From assembly GCF_000715075.1 (NCBI RefSeq), contig NC_134093.1:98130826-98194825 (forward strand): a DNA stretch of 64,000 nt, given 5' to 3'. The translations under genes and the position numbers were made by a program. Below the pieces are notes generated by a model. That model had not been told where the DNA came from and searched no databases. It saw nothing but the letters and a program-made list of their open reading frames with translations. The stretch is from Nicotiana tabacum (Eukaryota > Streptophyta > Magnoliopsida > Solanales > Solanaceae). Below are positions 22,173 to 37,945 of this stretch, piece after piece; positions within the stretch are counted from its first letter, which is position 1, and every line of letters starts with the position of its first letter.

Positions 22173-24288
22173 GTGGCCACCATTATAAAAGACCAGATAC
22201 ATGATCTACTCACCAAGGATCCTACTACACAATATTTGTTCGATTTGGTCGGACAAGGCAAGACTCGCCAATTCTACGTGGAAGATGGGTTCCTAAAGGT
22301 GAAAGAGAATCGACTTTATATTCCTAAAGGAGGCGATCTGCAAAGGATTCTTTTGATGGAATGCCATGATACTTTGTGGGCCGTCCACCGAGGTGAAGAA
22401 CACACCATGGAGTTATCGCACCATGCTTATTATTGGCTTCAAATGGCTGATGATGTTGCGCAGTTTGTGAAGACTTGCCTAGTATGCCAGAAAGACAAGT
22501 CATACCGCTTGACACAAACGGGGCTTTTGGATCCATTGCCTGTTCCAAAGAGGCCTTGAGAAAGCGTGTCACTGGATGTTCTTCACCGGATTACCCAAGG
22601 TCGAAGATCTTACAACTATCTTGGTTTTGGTAGATCAGGTTTTCAAGTATGCTACATTTATAGCAACCCCAAAATATATATCAGCAGAAGATACATCTCA
22701 ACTCTTCGTCTCTCATGTTGTCAAATATTGGGGTCTTCCTAAAGACATCATTAGTGATCGCGACTCTCACTTCACTAGCAACTTTTGGACTCAACTCTTT
22801 AAGTGCCTCAGGTCTAAGTTGAGCCACAATTCAAGTTTCCATTTGCAATCTGATGGCCAGACGGAGAGGTTCAATGGAATACTAGAGGAATACCTCCGCT
22901 ATTTTGTTATCGGATCACAGAAGAATTGGGTGAAGCTTCTGGATATTGCTCAACTATGTTTCAATTCACAAAAGAGCTCTAGTACAAACAAAAGCGCTTT
23001 TAAAATTATTACCGGACAACAACTGCTACTCCCACACATTGTAAATGCCCCAAACATGTCAAAATCTCCTAGATCTGCTAGCTTTTTGAAGGAATGGAAG
23101 CTAAATTTGGAGGTAGTCCAGAGTAGGGGTGGGCGCCGGCCGGTTAAGTTTGATTTTTTCGATTTTCGGTTTTCTATTTGATGCACCAATAACCGAACCA
23201 AAATTAGTTCGATTACTTTAGTTTTTGCTAATTCGGTTCAGTCGATTTTCGGTTCAATTCGGTCGATTTGATCTTGTCGTATTGAGCTTTTACATCGTAC
23301 TTTGTCTACTTAACAATATGACTAATTTCATATTTTAGTGCAACTAAAACTCGAAAATGCGATAGTTATAATATGATTAGCAAAATCATTTAATTGATGT
23401 AGGAAATATAAATTTATTTGACAAATATTTCTTACAATATAACTATATCGTAGACAGCAACATCAGCGAAACGCAATCAAACAAAGATGAAAGATGCATT
23501 GGCAAACAAAAAGGGATAATTTTTAGAACGTGAGACTTTATTTGTGTTTGGGCTTCAAATTTTATAATGTAAATATGTGAAAAAGTTGGGCTAGAAAACT
23601 TAAGAGGAGCCGAGAGGCTAGGACCCATATTAAAAAATTTTGACTTTTCGGTTTAACCGAAAACCGAACTTGCAAAATCGAGCATCAAACCGAACACCGA
23701 AATTATAGAAAACATAAACCGAAAACCAACCGAATAATCTAAAAACCTGAAATCGAAGTTTACGGTTCGGTCGGTTTTTTCGGTTCGATCAGTATTATGC
23801 CCACCCCTAGTACGGAGCTATCTTGTCAAAGCCTAAAAGCGAATGAAAAATAATACTTATCAAAATTGTCTCTTTGTTAAATACCAAGTGAAAGACAAAG
23901 TGATGGACATTCACCATTGAGAAGCGCATTAGAAAGTTGCATACTGGGTATATACCCTACCCTGGTGGAAGATTCATCCGGTCTTCCATGTCAGCCTTCT
24001 AAAACCTTTTCGAGAAGACATGGAGGATCCTTTGCTGAGCCAACTCACAATACCCAGTATTCGAGGCCCTAATTCAACAGGGAAAAGGCGTGCAGAAGCT
24101 ATATTCGATGATCGAGTGATTCATGCTTCAAGGAAAGATCACCAAAAGTTCCTCGTGAAATGGCAGGGTTGTGATAGAGAGGAGAATACTTGGGAGAGGG
24201 GAACAAACCTCAAACCCTACAAGAGCCTGATACATGATTATCTTGCAAGTAAGGCGTCGAGGACGTCGCCAACTCAGGTGGGGGAGAA
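22173..24288 (+). pseudogene. Integrase and chromodomain of the second element, split by a MITE
   Basis: An HHCC zinc finger lies in 22173-22559 (HDTLWAVHRG...CLVCQKDKS). The catalytic core (22576 to about 23123) keeps SDRDSHFTSNFW and the ERFNGILEEY acidic segment. A 686-bp MITE then interrupts the frame, which resumes at about 23818. The C-terminal chromodomain is at 24020-24475 (FLVKWQGCDREENTWE), which places the element among chromoviruses; the short LTR suggests the Reina-like type (inference). A polypurine tract, GGTGGGGGAGAA, ends just before the 3' LTR. Confidence 0.9.
23124..23809. mobile_element. hAT-like MITE in the integrase gene, 686 bp
   Basis: Ends are TAGGGGTGGGC and its inverted match GCCCACCCCTA. 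The flanking 8-mers GTCCAGAG (23116-23123) and GTACGGAG (23810-23817) agree at six of eight bases, which fits an old hAT duplication. The subterminal parts are rich in GGTTCGGT/ACCGAAC units in inverted orientation. It cuts the integrase frame, so it arrived after the retrotransposon. Confidence 0.85.
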
Positions 24289-24719
24289 TGTCATGGGCGG
24301 CTTTCCATCTATGCCCCATGACCCCTTGGATGCGCCCCATGGCGTCTTGGCAAGCCTCCCAACGCCTAGTGCCATGGACGGCCACGTGGTCTTGGCCGCG
24401 CCAAGTGACTACCGCGCATGTGCCTATGTCGCCCCACCGATAGCACGCCCTCGCCAGCGCCCAGCCACAGGCTGATGCCAACAGCTCCGCACGCGTAGAC
24501 TGTGATGCTAACGACAAGGTTGCCGCCAATAAACCTGCTTCAACCTTGTAGAAATCTAAATCTTTTTTTTATTGTAAATATAGAGTAATTTTAATTCCTA
24601 CATTTTCATTATGTCTCTCTAGCTTAGTTATGTCAAGTCATGCCACTTTGATTTATTTTTTAAGTATTATTGGGGATCAAACAATCAAACTTTGTGGCAA
24701 GCCAACAATTCTCCGTGCA
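24289..24719 (+). mobile_element. 3' LTR of the second element, 3' truncated
   Basis: Matches 18273-18700 from TGTCATGGGCGGC to TTCTCCGTGCA. It lacks the last 250 bases of the 5' LTR, and no duplicated flank was found (ATTTA before the element, AAATC after). The element therefore seems to have lost its right end. Confidence 0.8.
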
Positions 24720-25571
24720 AAATCTTAAAGCCTGCTTTAAAATTCTGAAAACTGAAAAAATTCTGGCATGAAACTTTTTTTTTTCAAACTTCTATCATCG
24801 GGTCAAAAACTCAATAGTAACACCAAATGTTCTATTCCTTTTTGTTGTTTGTTGGTAAAAAAAAAGTGTCTTATTTATGTCATTCTCCCCTTAAAACCAT
24901 GAGTTACACTATCAATTCAAGGAATTGAAAAACTTTCGTACCTTGCTGTTTAACAAAAACCACACTAACAGAAAATAATTAGGCGATTGAACAACAACAT
25001 ATACCAATTAATCATAATTAAGTGATACTATTTAAAAGTGTATACAAAAGCCATCGGTCATGTGTTCATTTGTTTGTTTAATATAAACATACGTACATAC
25101 ATCGAGTGTGATTTTTTCCCCTACCAATATCCAATTCTCATTCCTTTGATCAATGATTTGGAGCGATCATCACGGGTTCATTTTGCACTGCACCTTAATA
25201 TATAAACACATAAATGTATAAAATGCGTGGCAAGTGGTCAAACAATTTGAAAATGGGAACTCACTTTACCAATGGGATTCGGTTGTTGCACTTAGAAGAA
25301 AATGTAGGTGGCACAAGTCTTAAATACATTCTTATAGGAGATTGGCTTTAGTAGAAATGACACCAAGTAATCTCTTTAAAGGGTTGCTATTTAGCAATTA
25401 GTCAATGCGTCCTAAATTTCAGTTTTTCAATTCAATTTTTTCAAGATAAAAATATCCTGAATTTTCCTGAAGTTAAGATTTTTAGTTTAAAATTTCAGGA
25501 CAAAATAAGTACTGGTTAATCTCTAAATAACATCTATGATAATGACTATATGTGCACTTGCCCCCCGATCC

Positions 25572-25647
<76 letters not shown>

Positions 25648-26706
25648 ATTTTATTTTTTTTTTCATAATTACGGTCGAATCCTTTAAAACAAATAAAAAA
25701 TTTACCATATTATTTTCATCTACTCAAATTGTAACTTGTGATAATACATTTTCATTCTTAATTCTACACCCCCGAGAAATAAATAACCAAAGCTCCAAAA
25801 GCATGTCCTATCTTATAATTAAGAAATTAAGTGTTAAAAACTTAAAAGCTATACAACCTTACTTTTCTATAATATTATGGCAAATAATACCCATATCGGG
25901 ATAGAGAAAAATCAGGAAAAAGTCAGAATGGATCAACGAGTTTTAGAGTCTTCAAAAGAAAAAAAAAACATGAGATGTACAAGTGGAGATTTTGCTGCCC
26001 TCGAGATGACTGTCTTTATTGGAGAATTTCACTATTCAAACTTGGATCAATGTTCCCACAACTTTTTGGGACCATTATAGTATGGTGTTATGGGGCTATC
26101 ATTCAAGAGTCCACCCCCCCCCCCCCCCGCGAAACACACACAGGTATGTCTTTCCTTTTACATGAGGAAGTACATTCGGGACCTAAAGATGTTCATTTCG
26201 TCACATGAACTGAACGTGGATTGTCTATTACTCCTCTCACTTCATTCGAGTAGAAATACATTTCCCTTTCCCTTTTCGAAAATAACGAGCAATTCACCCG
26301 TCAAGTGAGCATTAGGAGCAACGGACAAGTGTTTGGTAAGCCAACGACCTAGAGAACTACTCACTTTTTTGGTAATTAATGAAAATTAACTTTACACACA
26401 AAAATGATCACTATAACCACTGGACTGCACCCCAGTGATATTTACAGCAAAAGGCACCAACAGATAAGATATCTACGTAAATTTTTATATGTTATAATTA
26501 AATGAAGTAAGAAATAAGATTGTGAAAAAATAAATATAGAAATATAAATGACAAAACAATTTAAGTATACGCCGCCGAAATGTACTAGTCACAAGCAAAT
26601 ATACTAAACTATAGTTTCTTGAATCAATAATAGAACCAACTATATATCAACAATATATAAACCAACTTGGTGATGACATGTTCACTTCTTAACCAAATTG
26701 AACATG
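24720..26706. other. Upstream region of CYP84A with repeat fragments
   Basis: No gene seen. It contains a (TA)n tract (25574-25645), a C-run (about 26113-26128), and a segment at 25933-26056 whose parts recur at 29805-29895 and 39181-39225. The open frame at 25536-25904 is mainly the translated TA repeat. Confidence 0.6.
25574..25645. repeat. (TA)n microsatellite
   Basis: About 36 uninterrupted TA units. Confidence 0.97.
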
Positions 26707-26713
26707 TATATAA
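26635..26713 (+). promoter_or_regulatory. CYP84A core promoter: TATA box and ACCAACT motifs
   Basis: TATATAA at 26707-26713 lies 93 bases before the ATG. Two ACCAACT motifs (26635-26641 and about 26671) resemble the AC elements bound by lignin-pathway MYB factors. The TATA call is by position and sequence; MYB control is inference. Confidence 0.55.
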
Positions 26714-26805
26714 AGCCCCCATTGTATCCTCCCAAAATATTAAAACTACCAACATTTGAGTTGCAAATTCATTCATTTCACAAAATTCAGTATCCCTCTT
26801 AGATA

Positions 26806-29221
<2,416 letters not shown>

Positions 29222-29272
29222 GACATTAATTAAAAAAGAATTCTTTTCTCTTTGAAAAGGATATTCTAATCA

Positions 29273-29278
29273 AATAAA
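29273..29278 (+). terminator. CYP84A polyadenylation signal candidate
   Basis: AATAAA lies 52 bases after the stop codon. The same 3' UTR block, including this signal, recurs at 45350-45400. Confidence 0.55.
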
Positions 29279-29605
29279 GACTTGTAAACTCTTTGAAATA
29301 GTTTTGTGATTTATCTTGAATTTTTGTTCATTGTGATTAACTTGGTATCTTGCTTGTTAAAGGAGTGAAAAAAGATGTAGTGCATATATATAAAAGATTT
29401 TAAGTTGAGTTTGTTTTTTTTTATCTCTCCGCTTGAACCAACCCACCGACTCAAAATTAGATTTAAAGTGATTTGTGTATTTACCCCAACTAATTTATTA
29501 TCAGCCAATATTCCGAACTTGTCTCACTACCGACAGTTGGCAGAGAGAAAGAAAAAGACTGAAACAAAAAATAATATAGCGCACCCAAACGATAAATGCG
29601 CCTAA

Positions 29606-29959
29606 ATTACTTGGGGAAAAAATGAAAGTCTAATCAGACAATGGTTGCCATATTATATAGGAGTACAACCGTCCTTTACACAATATTATTGTTTTTATAT
29701 ACAACCGTCCTTTACACAATATTATTATTATTATTTTGTCTTTCATTTTCTATAAATTAAGAAACGCCATGATACAAACTTCCTTTTCCATAATAATACG
29801 ACAAGTTTTAGAGTCTTCAAATAAATAATAAAAGGCATATATGACGCGGACAAGAGGAGATTTTTCTATCCTTAGATTAATGTCTTTATTGGTCGAAATA
29901 AAAAATCAGAATTAGCCTGAATTACAATTGCTTACTGAAAATTTAGTTACTTTGACTAT
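29606..29959. other. Intergenic, short tandem duplication and repeat fragment
   Basis: A 33-base segment containing ACAACCGTCCTTTACACAAT occurs twice in a row (29665-29725). Bases 29805-29895 match 25933-26022. No gene. Confidence 0.6.
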
Positions 29960-30900
29960 TCGAGGGTGTTTGACTAAGGTTATAAGTTGGTCAAACTAGC
30001 TTATAAGTTATTTTTGATTTATTTACACATTTGATAATATTAAAAGTACTTATAAGTCAAAATAATTTATAAGCCATAAGTTAATCACCCCCAACTTATC
30101 AAATTTCAGCTTATAAGTCTTTAAGGTTGACCAAATATTTTACTATTCTATCCCTAATATTATTTCGTAATTCCTGAAATACGTTTATTAAAATAATATT
30201 AATCTCGACCCTCTTCTTAATGTCATTATTTCACCCTTTTCACGTCTTTTCTCCAAATTGAGTAACCCTACGGCCATCGTCAAGAAAATATATTCAAGTT
30301 TTGAAGCTTTTCTATGTCAAAAGCAAGTGAGAAAGCTGCTCGTTTATAAATCACTCTTAGTTTATCTTCTTTAATTTAAAATATTTGCTTGCATTTTTTA
30401 TTACATACCAAACTTTTGATGGCAACTCTTCTTTTGTTTTTTTGCTAATGATGGCAACTCGTGATTATATTGCTGTGAATATTTATGATAGTTGAATGTT
30501 TTAATTTAATTACAATACACAAGCTTTCATTAATTACATATTTATTTTTCTACAAATATGCTATGTACTTTTTAAGTATATTTTATCACAAACTTTAGTC
30601 AAAATACTAATTATTATATTAAAAATTATGATTGTTGTTTAACTTATCATAAAATAATTTATATTTATAAAAATAATCTTATCTAATTAGTTTTTGTTAA
30701 ACGTATAATGAGACATAAATTATGTTATATTTAAATCAATTTTAATTTAAAATCTCGTAAAAATTACGTTATTATTACCGTAAATAACTTTAAGGGCATT
30801 TAAGATATTTTAACAAAAAAAATACTTATTTGCATTTTTTTTCCAAACACTTCAGCTGCTTATTATCAGTTTTAGCACTTTTATCCAAACACGTAATTAC
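29960..30900. repeat. Dispersed repeat with GGGTGTTTGG / CCAAACAC ends (copy 1)
   Basis: Begins GAGGGTGTTTGACTAAGG, ends TTTTATCCAAACACGTAATTA, and carries GGTCAAACTAGCTTATAAG and repeated CTTATAAG words. Short inverted ends suggest a non-autonomous DNA transposon. No coding frame. Confidence 0.65.
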
Positions 30901-30902
30901 TT

Positions 30903-31740
30903 AGAGGGTGTTTGGCTAAGCTTATAAGCTGGTCAAACTAGCTTATAAGCACTTTTCAGTTTATCTACGCGGTTGGTAAAGTTAAAAGTGCTTATAAGCC
31001 AAGTGCTTATAAGTCAAAAATAAGTCAAAAGTCATAAGCTGGTCACCCCCAACTTATAAATTTTTAGCTTATAAGCACTTTAAGTTTGACCAAAATTTTT
31101 ACTATTTTATCCTTAAAATATTCTTTTTTAGAATAAAACTCTTATATCGATACTCACTGCCTCAAGTACTATTTCAACCTAACCCCCCTCCCCCGCCTCT
31201 TCAAGTCTGCAATTCTCATTGACTATTTAAGATAAGCAAATTTTCTATTCCTTTGCATATTTATATCTATGTGATTGTGTATTAATCTTTGAACTGTATG
31301 TAATAAATAAGGACATATCAAATTTTTGGTGTATTGCTTTCTAAGTGTTGTGGTGATGAAGATAGTGTTTGTTTCTCTTCAAATATTTTATCCTATTTTG
31401 GTTTATTTTTTACTGAGAAACTTTTATCAATTGATTAATTATTAATAACTTATGATTATATGCTTATCATAAATAAATTATATTTATCATAAAAGTTATC
31501 TTATCTAAGCACAGTTGTATTTAAAATAAAATGACAAATAGAATATTTTGTATTTGGATCGATTTGGAATCTAAAATTTTGAAAAAATTATGCCCTTGTA
31601 AGTGTAAACAGTTTTAAGGTTATTTAAGTCATTTTAACAAAAAAATATATTATCATCACTTTTTTATTAAATAGTGTAGTAGCTTATTATCAATTATCAA
31701 TTTCGGCACTTGTATCCAAACACGTAATTGTTTATTTATT
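30903..31740. repeat. Dispersed repeat with GGGTGTTTGG / CCAAACAC ends (copy 2, tandem to copy 1)
   Basis: Begins GAGGGTGTTTGGCTAAGC and ends CTTGTATCCAAACACGTAAT. It runs parallel to copy 1, including the GGTCACCCCCAACTTAT block. A further AGCACTTAAAAGTGCTTTTC dyad and a TCCAAACAGGCTC end follow to about 31822. Confidence 0.65.
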
Positions 31741-32918
31741 AAATCAGTTTCAGCACTTAAAAGTGCTTTTCAGCACCTAATGTTTATCAGCTACTTCAAA
31801 TTAGCTAATCCAAACAGGCTCTTTTTCATGTGAAAATAAAATATACACAAAAATATCCTTAAAAATCCGAAAAATATCCAGCATAATGTTGGAGTTTGAG
31901 TTTTTTATATATGCGATTCCGACATAATGTGTTAAAATTCATAATATACTCGAGTTCTAACATAATATGCTGAAAGTTTATATGCAAGAGTTCCATAATC
32001 TAACATATTATGCTGGAACATTCCATGTTTCAGCTAGGGTACATTTGACCAGTTTTTATCTGAGCCTTAATAGTAGCTACTGCTACTTTTCAATAACTTT
32101 GTGAACACTGAGGCCGGTTCTAAGGTGAAGCCTATAAGGCCACTGCTTTAGGCCCCCAAATTTGAGGGACCCCATTTTTAGCAAAATTTAGTTATAGGCT
32201 TATAGTTTCGTTTTCCCTAAATAGTGGGAAGATGAATTTAAGTCAATTTATTTTTTTTAGCTCTTTACAAGTTTTTTTTTAGTTTTATGACCCTACCTTT
32301 TTTTTACACACGAGATATTTACTTTATACGTAAGAGATCTCTCTTTTACACATAAGAGACAAAAAAAAGTCATTTTATTAAATTTAAAATTATAAAGGGG
32401 CATGATGAACAAATAGCACCACTTTTTAAGAAACACATAAACATAAAAAGTTCTACATGTATAGAATCTTTAGACCTTAATTTATTATTAACAGTGTAAG
32501 TTGGGGAGTGCAGACACCATCATAAGTAAATTAAGTTCTTTTCTCATTTTTCATGTCGTTATTTCTTTTGCCAATGCCTCAACTATTGTTGTTGAACAAC
32601 ATTAATTGATTTGAAGGTTCTTATTACTTATTACGTTGCTCAACAAAAAAAACAATTACAACCACTGAAATAAAGAAATCGGATTTGATAATAATAGTAT
32701 AATTTATAGAAAGAAAAGAATTTATGGGAATGTTGATAATCACAAAATCTCTTGAAGAATTTCTTTTTCAAGTTGGTTACTTCTTTTATGTAGTAGACCA
32801 AGTCAAGTTCACTTCAAAATAGATTTAAATAATTTGAAGCGTATGTTCTTCAATATTGTCACGATCCCAAATTCCATCCGTAGGAGATCGTGATGGCACC
32901 TAGTCTCTAAGACTAGGT

Positions 32919-33096
32919 AAGCCTATCAATACGGAATAAAAATAAAAATCTGGAACTTTAAATAATTACAACTCCCAAAACCTGGTAGAAATAAGTCACA
33001 AGCTTGTAAGCCTATCAATGCGGAATAAAAATAGAAATTTAAAACTTTACATAATTACAATTTCCAAAACCTGGTAGAAATAAGTCACAAGCTTCT
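32919..33096. repeat. 89-bp tandem duplication in the minus-strand LTR
   Basis: Two copies starting at AAGCCTATCAAT.CGGAATA and ending at AGAAATAAGTCACAAGCTT, with a period of 89 bases. Confidence 0.85.
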
Positions 33097-33828
33097 AAGA
33101 ATTTATTCTCAATGTCTCTATATATATCAATGTCTAAAGGAAAAAAGGAAGCAACACAATAATGATAGAAGGGAACTCCGGAGTCTGCGGACGCTGGCAG
33201 ATATACCTCGAAGTCTCCGTGTACAGGTAACTCACTGATGTCGGGGCTGGTAAGGAGTACCTGGATCTGCACAAAAAGATGTGCAGAAGCGTAGTATGAG
33301 TACACCACAGCGGTACCCAGTAAGTGCCAAGCCTAACCTCGGTAGAGTAGTGACGAGGTCAGGTCAGGCCCTACTGGAAAATAATAATAAATGGCATGGT
33401 AAAATATTTCACAATATAATAAAATAAAATGACAATGGAAATGAATCAAGTAGTAAGTCACCATTTAATTACACAAAAAATGGCAAATAATACCTCGTGG
33501 AACAAAATAAAATTTCTTTTCAACTTTAAGAAAAATCACAACAAAATCAAAGGCAACTGCGGCCATAAATCAATATCAACAAGGGCATTCCCGAGGTACC
33601 GCCTCATAGTCCCAAATCATAAATAAATTCACAATATCTCATTTCCTTATCTCACCGTGGGAGCCTTCACAATTTTATTTTAAAGAAAATATTTTTTCCG
33701 AAATAGCATCCCGTGTGTTAGCCATCCTTATCACACTGCATGACTTCTAGTAGTTCCCCCTACTAGCCACGCGTATCAAGCCACCCTTATCTCACCGCAT
33801 GCGTTTCAATACCCAGACCTTATACCAC

Positions 33829-36681
33829 TATAATGACACAACCGGTCATTTTAATTTTTAGAACCCCGTTTCCTAAAATAAAACTTTTCGTAGGTGCTTG
33901 TAATAATTTATGACTTGCGGGGATGGTTGGTTTGGGATTTGGAAGTGTTTGGGGTGAAGCCGAAATACTTGGTTCCTTAAGTTGGCCTTAAAGTGCTAAA
34001 CTTGACTTCGGTCAATATTTTAAGAAAATGACCCCGTAATAGAATTTTGATGATTCCAACAGCTCTGTATGGTGATTTTGGACTTATGAGCGTGTTTGAA
34101 ATTTTATTTGGAAGTCCGTAGTTAAATTAGACTTGGAATGGCTAAAAACAAGAATTTAAGTTTGGAAGTTTGACCGATGAGTTGACTTTTTGATACCGGA
34201 GTCGGAATCCAGTTCCGAAAATGTTCATAGCTCCGTTATATAATTTATGATGTGTGTGTAAAATTTGAGGTCAATCAGAGTTGATTTGATAAGTTCCGAC
34301 ATTGAATGTAGAAGTTAAAAACTCTTAGTTTCATTAAGCTTGAATTGGGGTATGATTCGTGGTTTTAGCGTTGTTTGATGTAATTTAGAGGTTCGACTAA
34401 GTTCGTATGATATTTTAGGACTTGTTGGTATATTTGGTTGAGGTCCCGAGGGCCTCGGGTGAATTTCGGATCGTTAAAGGATAAAAAATTTGAGTTAAAA
34501 AGCTGCTACCATTTTTCCTCTTCTGTTAGACATTCTGGATTGTGATCGAGCCCAGATATCGAGCCAGATATCGAGTCCAGATATCGAGCCCAGGTATCGA
34601 GCCCAGATATCGAGCCCAGGGTTGACGAGGCACAGGCTCGAGCTTGTGTATCGAAGCCATGATCGAAGGTCCAGCTCGAGGGCCATGATCGAAGGCAAGG
34701 CTCGAGGGCTAGGATCGAGACCCAAGATTGAGGGTCACAATCGAAGGCTCAAGCTCGATGCCATGATTGAGGCTATGATCGAAGGCCCAATCTCGATGCC
34801 CTGATCGAGGCCATGACTGAGGTCCAGGCTCGAGCTTGTGATCGAAGCCGCGATCGAGGTCCAGTTCGAGGACCAGTTCCGAAGGCTGCTAGGCAGTTTT
34901 ATAAACAGAGGACATTCGTCCCATTTGCCATTTTTGACGAACTTGAGCTTGAGCGGAGGCGACTTTTGACAGATTTTCAAGGGAAAAATATTAGGGTAAG
35001 TGATTCTAACTCGGATTTGGTCTACATATACAAGTATATAATTGTTTTCACCATAAATTAGTGTTTTGAGATTTAAATTTGGGAATTTTTTTAGAAATCT
35101 CATAGAAATGAATTTTTGAGATTTCGATATCGATTCAGAGTCGGATTTGAGTGAACTGGTATGGTTGGACTCGTAATTGAATGGGTTGTCGGATTTCGTA
35201 ACTTTTGCTGGATTTCGATATGTGGGCCCCACAGACGAATTTTTAATTAATTTCGGGATTGTTATTAAAATTATAGTATTTTCTTATAGAATTGATTCCT
35301 ATAATTTTTAGTGATTGTATCGAATTTATTTTGGCTAGATTCGAGCCAGACAGAGTTGGATAATCGTGAAAAAGGCCTTATAGTGGATTAAATTGGAGCA
35401 AGACGAGGTAAGTCTCTTGTCTAATCTTGTGAGGAAAAAATCACCCCATAGGGATTAAATTGAATAATTGTTGCTAATTGCGGGGGCTACGTACGCACGA
35501 GGTGACGAGAGTCCGTGCGTAGCTACTATAAATGCTAAAGTTCGGGTACTATTAATGCTAAAGTCCGGGTAGTTTAAGACTCAAAGCATGAATTACTTGT
35601 GTGAATTGTATTCTTTATTAATTAAAATAATTTATGTATATATTGTGAATTGTTATGAAAAGTAAAAAAATATGAAATTTTCATATGCTTAATTTTTGTT
35701 TAAATCAATTAATTGTTAAAAGAAATTGTTCTTCTCCCAAATTTATCTTATAATAAATATACTCTCCTTCCGGAGGCACATAAGAAAATATCCTTCTCTC
35801 TTGTGGAGCGGGCCGAACGCCTCGGCAGGATAGATGCATCTATAGATCGCGCCGCACGTCCCTCGGCAGTGTACACGACACTCTGGATCGGGTCGTACGT
35901 CCTCGGCAGAAATCGTGCTTAATAATAATAATTACACGATACTTTAATAATTTATTTCAGCTTGTGAAGTTAATTAATAAATTAAAAAATCCTTGAAATT
36001 TAATGAATTATTATTCTTGCTTGTTAAGGAATTAATTGTTACTCCTGTAAATGAGATTTAATTGATAAATTGGAAATTATTTGAGTTGAAGGAATTTAAT
36101 TTATATATTTAGGATTGTTATATTTGAAGGAATTTGATTATTTCCGCTGATTAAATAAATTATTGTAAATTCTACAAATCATGCTGATTTAAAAGTCCTA
36201 GTTTTATTTTAATTATTATTATTGACCCATAGTGAGTGTCAAAGTCGACCATCTCGTCTCTACCACTTCGAGATTAGGCTTGATACTTACTGGGTACACG
36301 TTGTTTACGTACTCATACTACACTTGCTGCACTTTTTGTGCAGGATATGAGACAGATACTAGTGGAGGACCTATCATCACATACCCACGTCATCCCGAGG
36401 CATAGTGGTGAGCTGCCTTTCTGAGCCGTTCTGCAGCTATCAGTGTCTCTTCTTATACTTACATTCTGTCTATTTCATTTCAGACAGTATTTGGAGTTTT
36501 GTATAATCTACTAGATGCTCATTCACTTGTGACACCAGGTCTTGGCACACACATTGGTAGAGTTTGGGTTTATATTTTTTTGATTTTAAATTTTATCAAT
36601 GTATGCTTAATTTATTAGTTGGCTTGCCTAGCTGTAGTGTTTGGCGCCATCACGACCTACAGGTGAAATTGGGTCGTGATA
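33829..36681 (+). mobile_element. Solo LTR, 2853 bp, TSD ACCAC, nested in the minus-strand LTR
   Basis: Starts TATAATGACACAACCGGTC (a TG to TA change at the end) and finishes TTGGGTCGTGATA. It is flanked by ACCAC (33824-33828 and 36682-36686). It shows the common LTR layout: CCCGAGGGCCTCGGG dyad (about 34443), GATCGAGGCC array (34540-34880), GTAAG sites (GT at 34996 and 35408), hairpin 36251-36274 and TTTTTGTGCAG ending at 36343. No coding capacity. Confidence 0.9.
34540..34880. repeat. Degenerate ATCGAGCCCAGAT / GATCGAAGGC array in LTR
   Basis: Some 20 units built on a TCGAG or ATCGA core; the first six are near-identical ATATCGAGCCCAG units. A related array, read on the other strand, lies at 37810-37945. 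Confidence 0.85.
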
Positions 36682-37809
36682 ACCACCGCATGCGTATCTG
36701 TATCATAATATATCACAATTTGCACCTCAAGTGCTCAAATAATTTAACTTGCCAAAATAATTCTACAATAATATTTTTTCACAATAAAGAGCTCACGGCT
36801 CATGCCAAAATAAATCGTCAATAATATTTTTTCACAATAAAGAGCGCACGGCTCCGTCACAATGAGTACGAAAATCTTACAAAATATTCGGGAATAAATA
36901 ACTCAACAAAATAATATTTCAAAATTTTAATATATTACTTAAATACCAAATTTAAAATGTCACTTAATTAATATTAATAATATTTGATTTAAACAAAATC
37001 ACCCTTCAAATAATGCACAAAATAAAAGAAATCAAATTTCAACTAAACATATAAAACAATTAGCAGAAAAATGTCAAGCAAATTTAAAATATAAACATTA
37101 AATCAATGAAGAAGAACATAACAAGATAAGATAATTTAATTAATGCGCAACATTGATCTACACAATTTAAAAATATAACCTTTTATATTTAACCCGTGTA
37201 CACACTCGTCACCTCGTGTACATGACTTTTCACACATTACAATTATCAATCATAGGAAAAATTTTTCCCACACAAAGTTAGACAAGTCACTTACCTCGAC
37301 TTGCTCCAATTTAATCAAGTAGTATGCATTTTTCTCGATTTTTCGACTCCGATCGACTCGAATCTAGTCATAATTAATTCAATACAGTCAATAAAAATTA
37401 AAGGAATCAATTTCATAAGAAAATACTATATTTTTCAATAAAATCCGAAATTAACTCAAAAATTGCCCGTGGGGCCCACATCTCGGAATTCGGCGAAACT
37501 CACCGAATCCGATAACCCATTCAATTACGAGTCCATCCATACCAGTTTTACTCAAATCCGACTCCGAATCGACACCGAAATCTCAAAAATTCGTTTCTAT
37601 GTGATTTCTAAAATTTCTCAAATTTCAATCTCAAAACACTAATTAAATTGTGAAAACAATAATATATTCGTGTATATTGACCAAATATGAGTTAGAATCA
37701 CTTACCCCAATGTCTTTTCCTTGAAAATCTATCAAAAATTGCCTCTGCTCATGCTCTAGTTTGTTAAAAATGGCGAATGGGACGAATGCCCTCCTTTATA
37801 ATTCTGCCC

Positions 37810-37945
37810 AGGCCGCCCTCGATCATGGCCCTCGATCATGACCCTCGATCCTGGCCTTCGATCCTGGGGCTTCGATCATAGCTTCGATCATGGCTTCGAT
37901 CATGGGGCTCGATCATGGCTTCGATCATGGGCTGTCTCGATCTTG
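37810..37945 (-). repeat. CGATCATGGCTT array in the minus-strand LTR
   Basis: About ten units of TCGATCATGG(C/G)(T/C) sequence. It occupies the same LTR position as the 34540-34880 array in the nested LTR. Confidence 0.85.

Noticed and set aside
25536..25904. 122-codon open frame with Tyr-Ile repeats
   Set aside because: Translation of the (TA)n microsatellite.
34622..35232. Open frames on both strands
   Set aside because: They follow the GATCGAGG array of a solo LTR.
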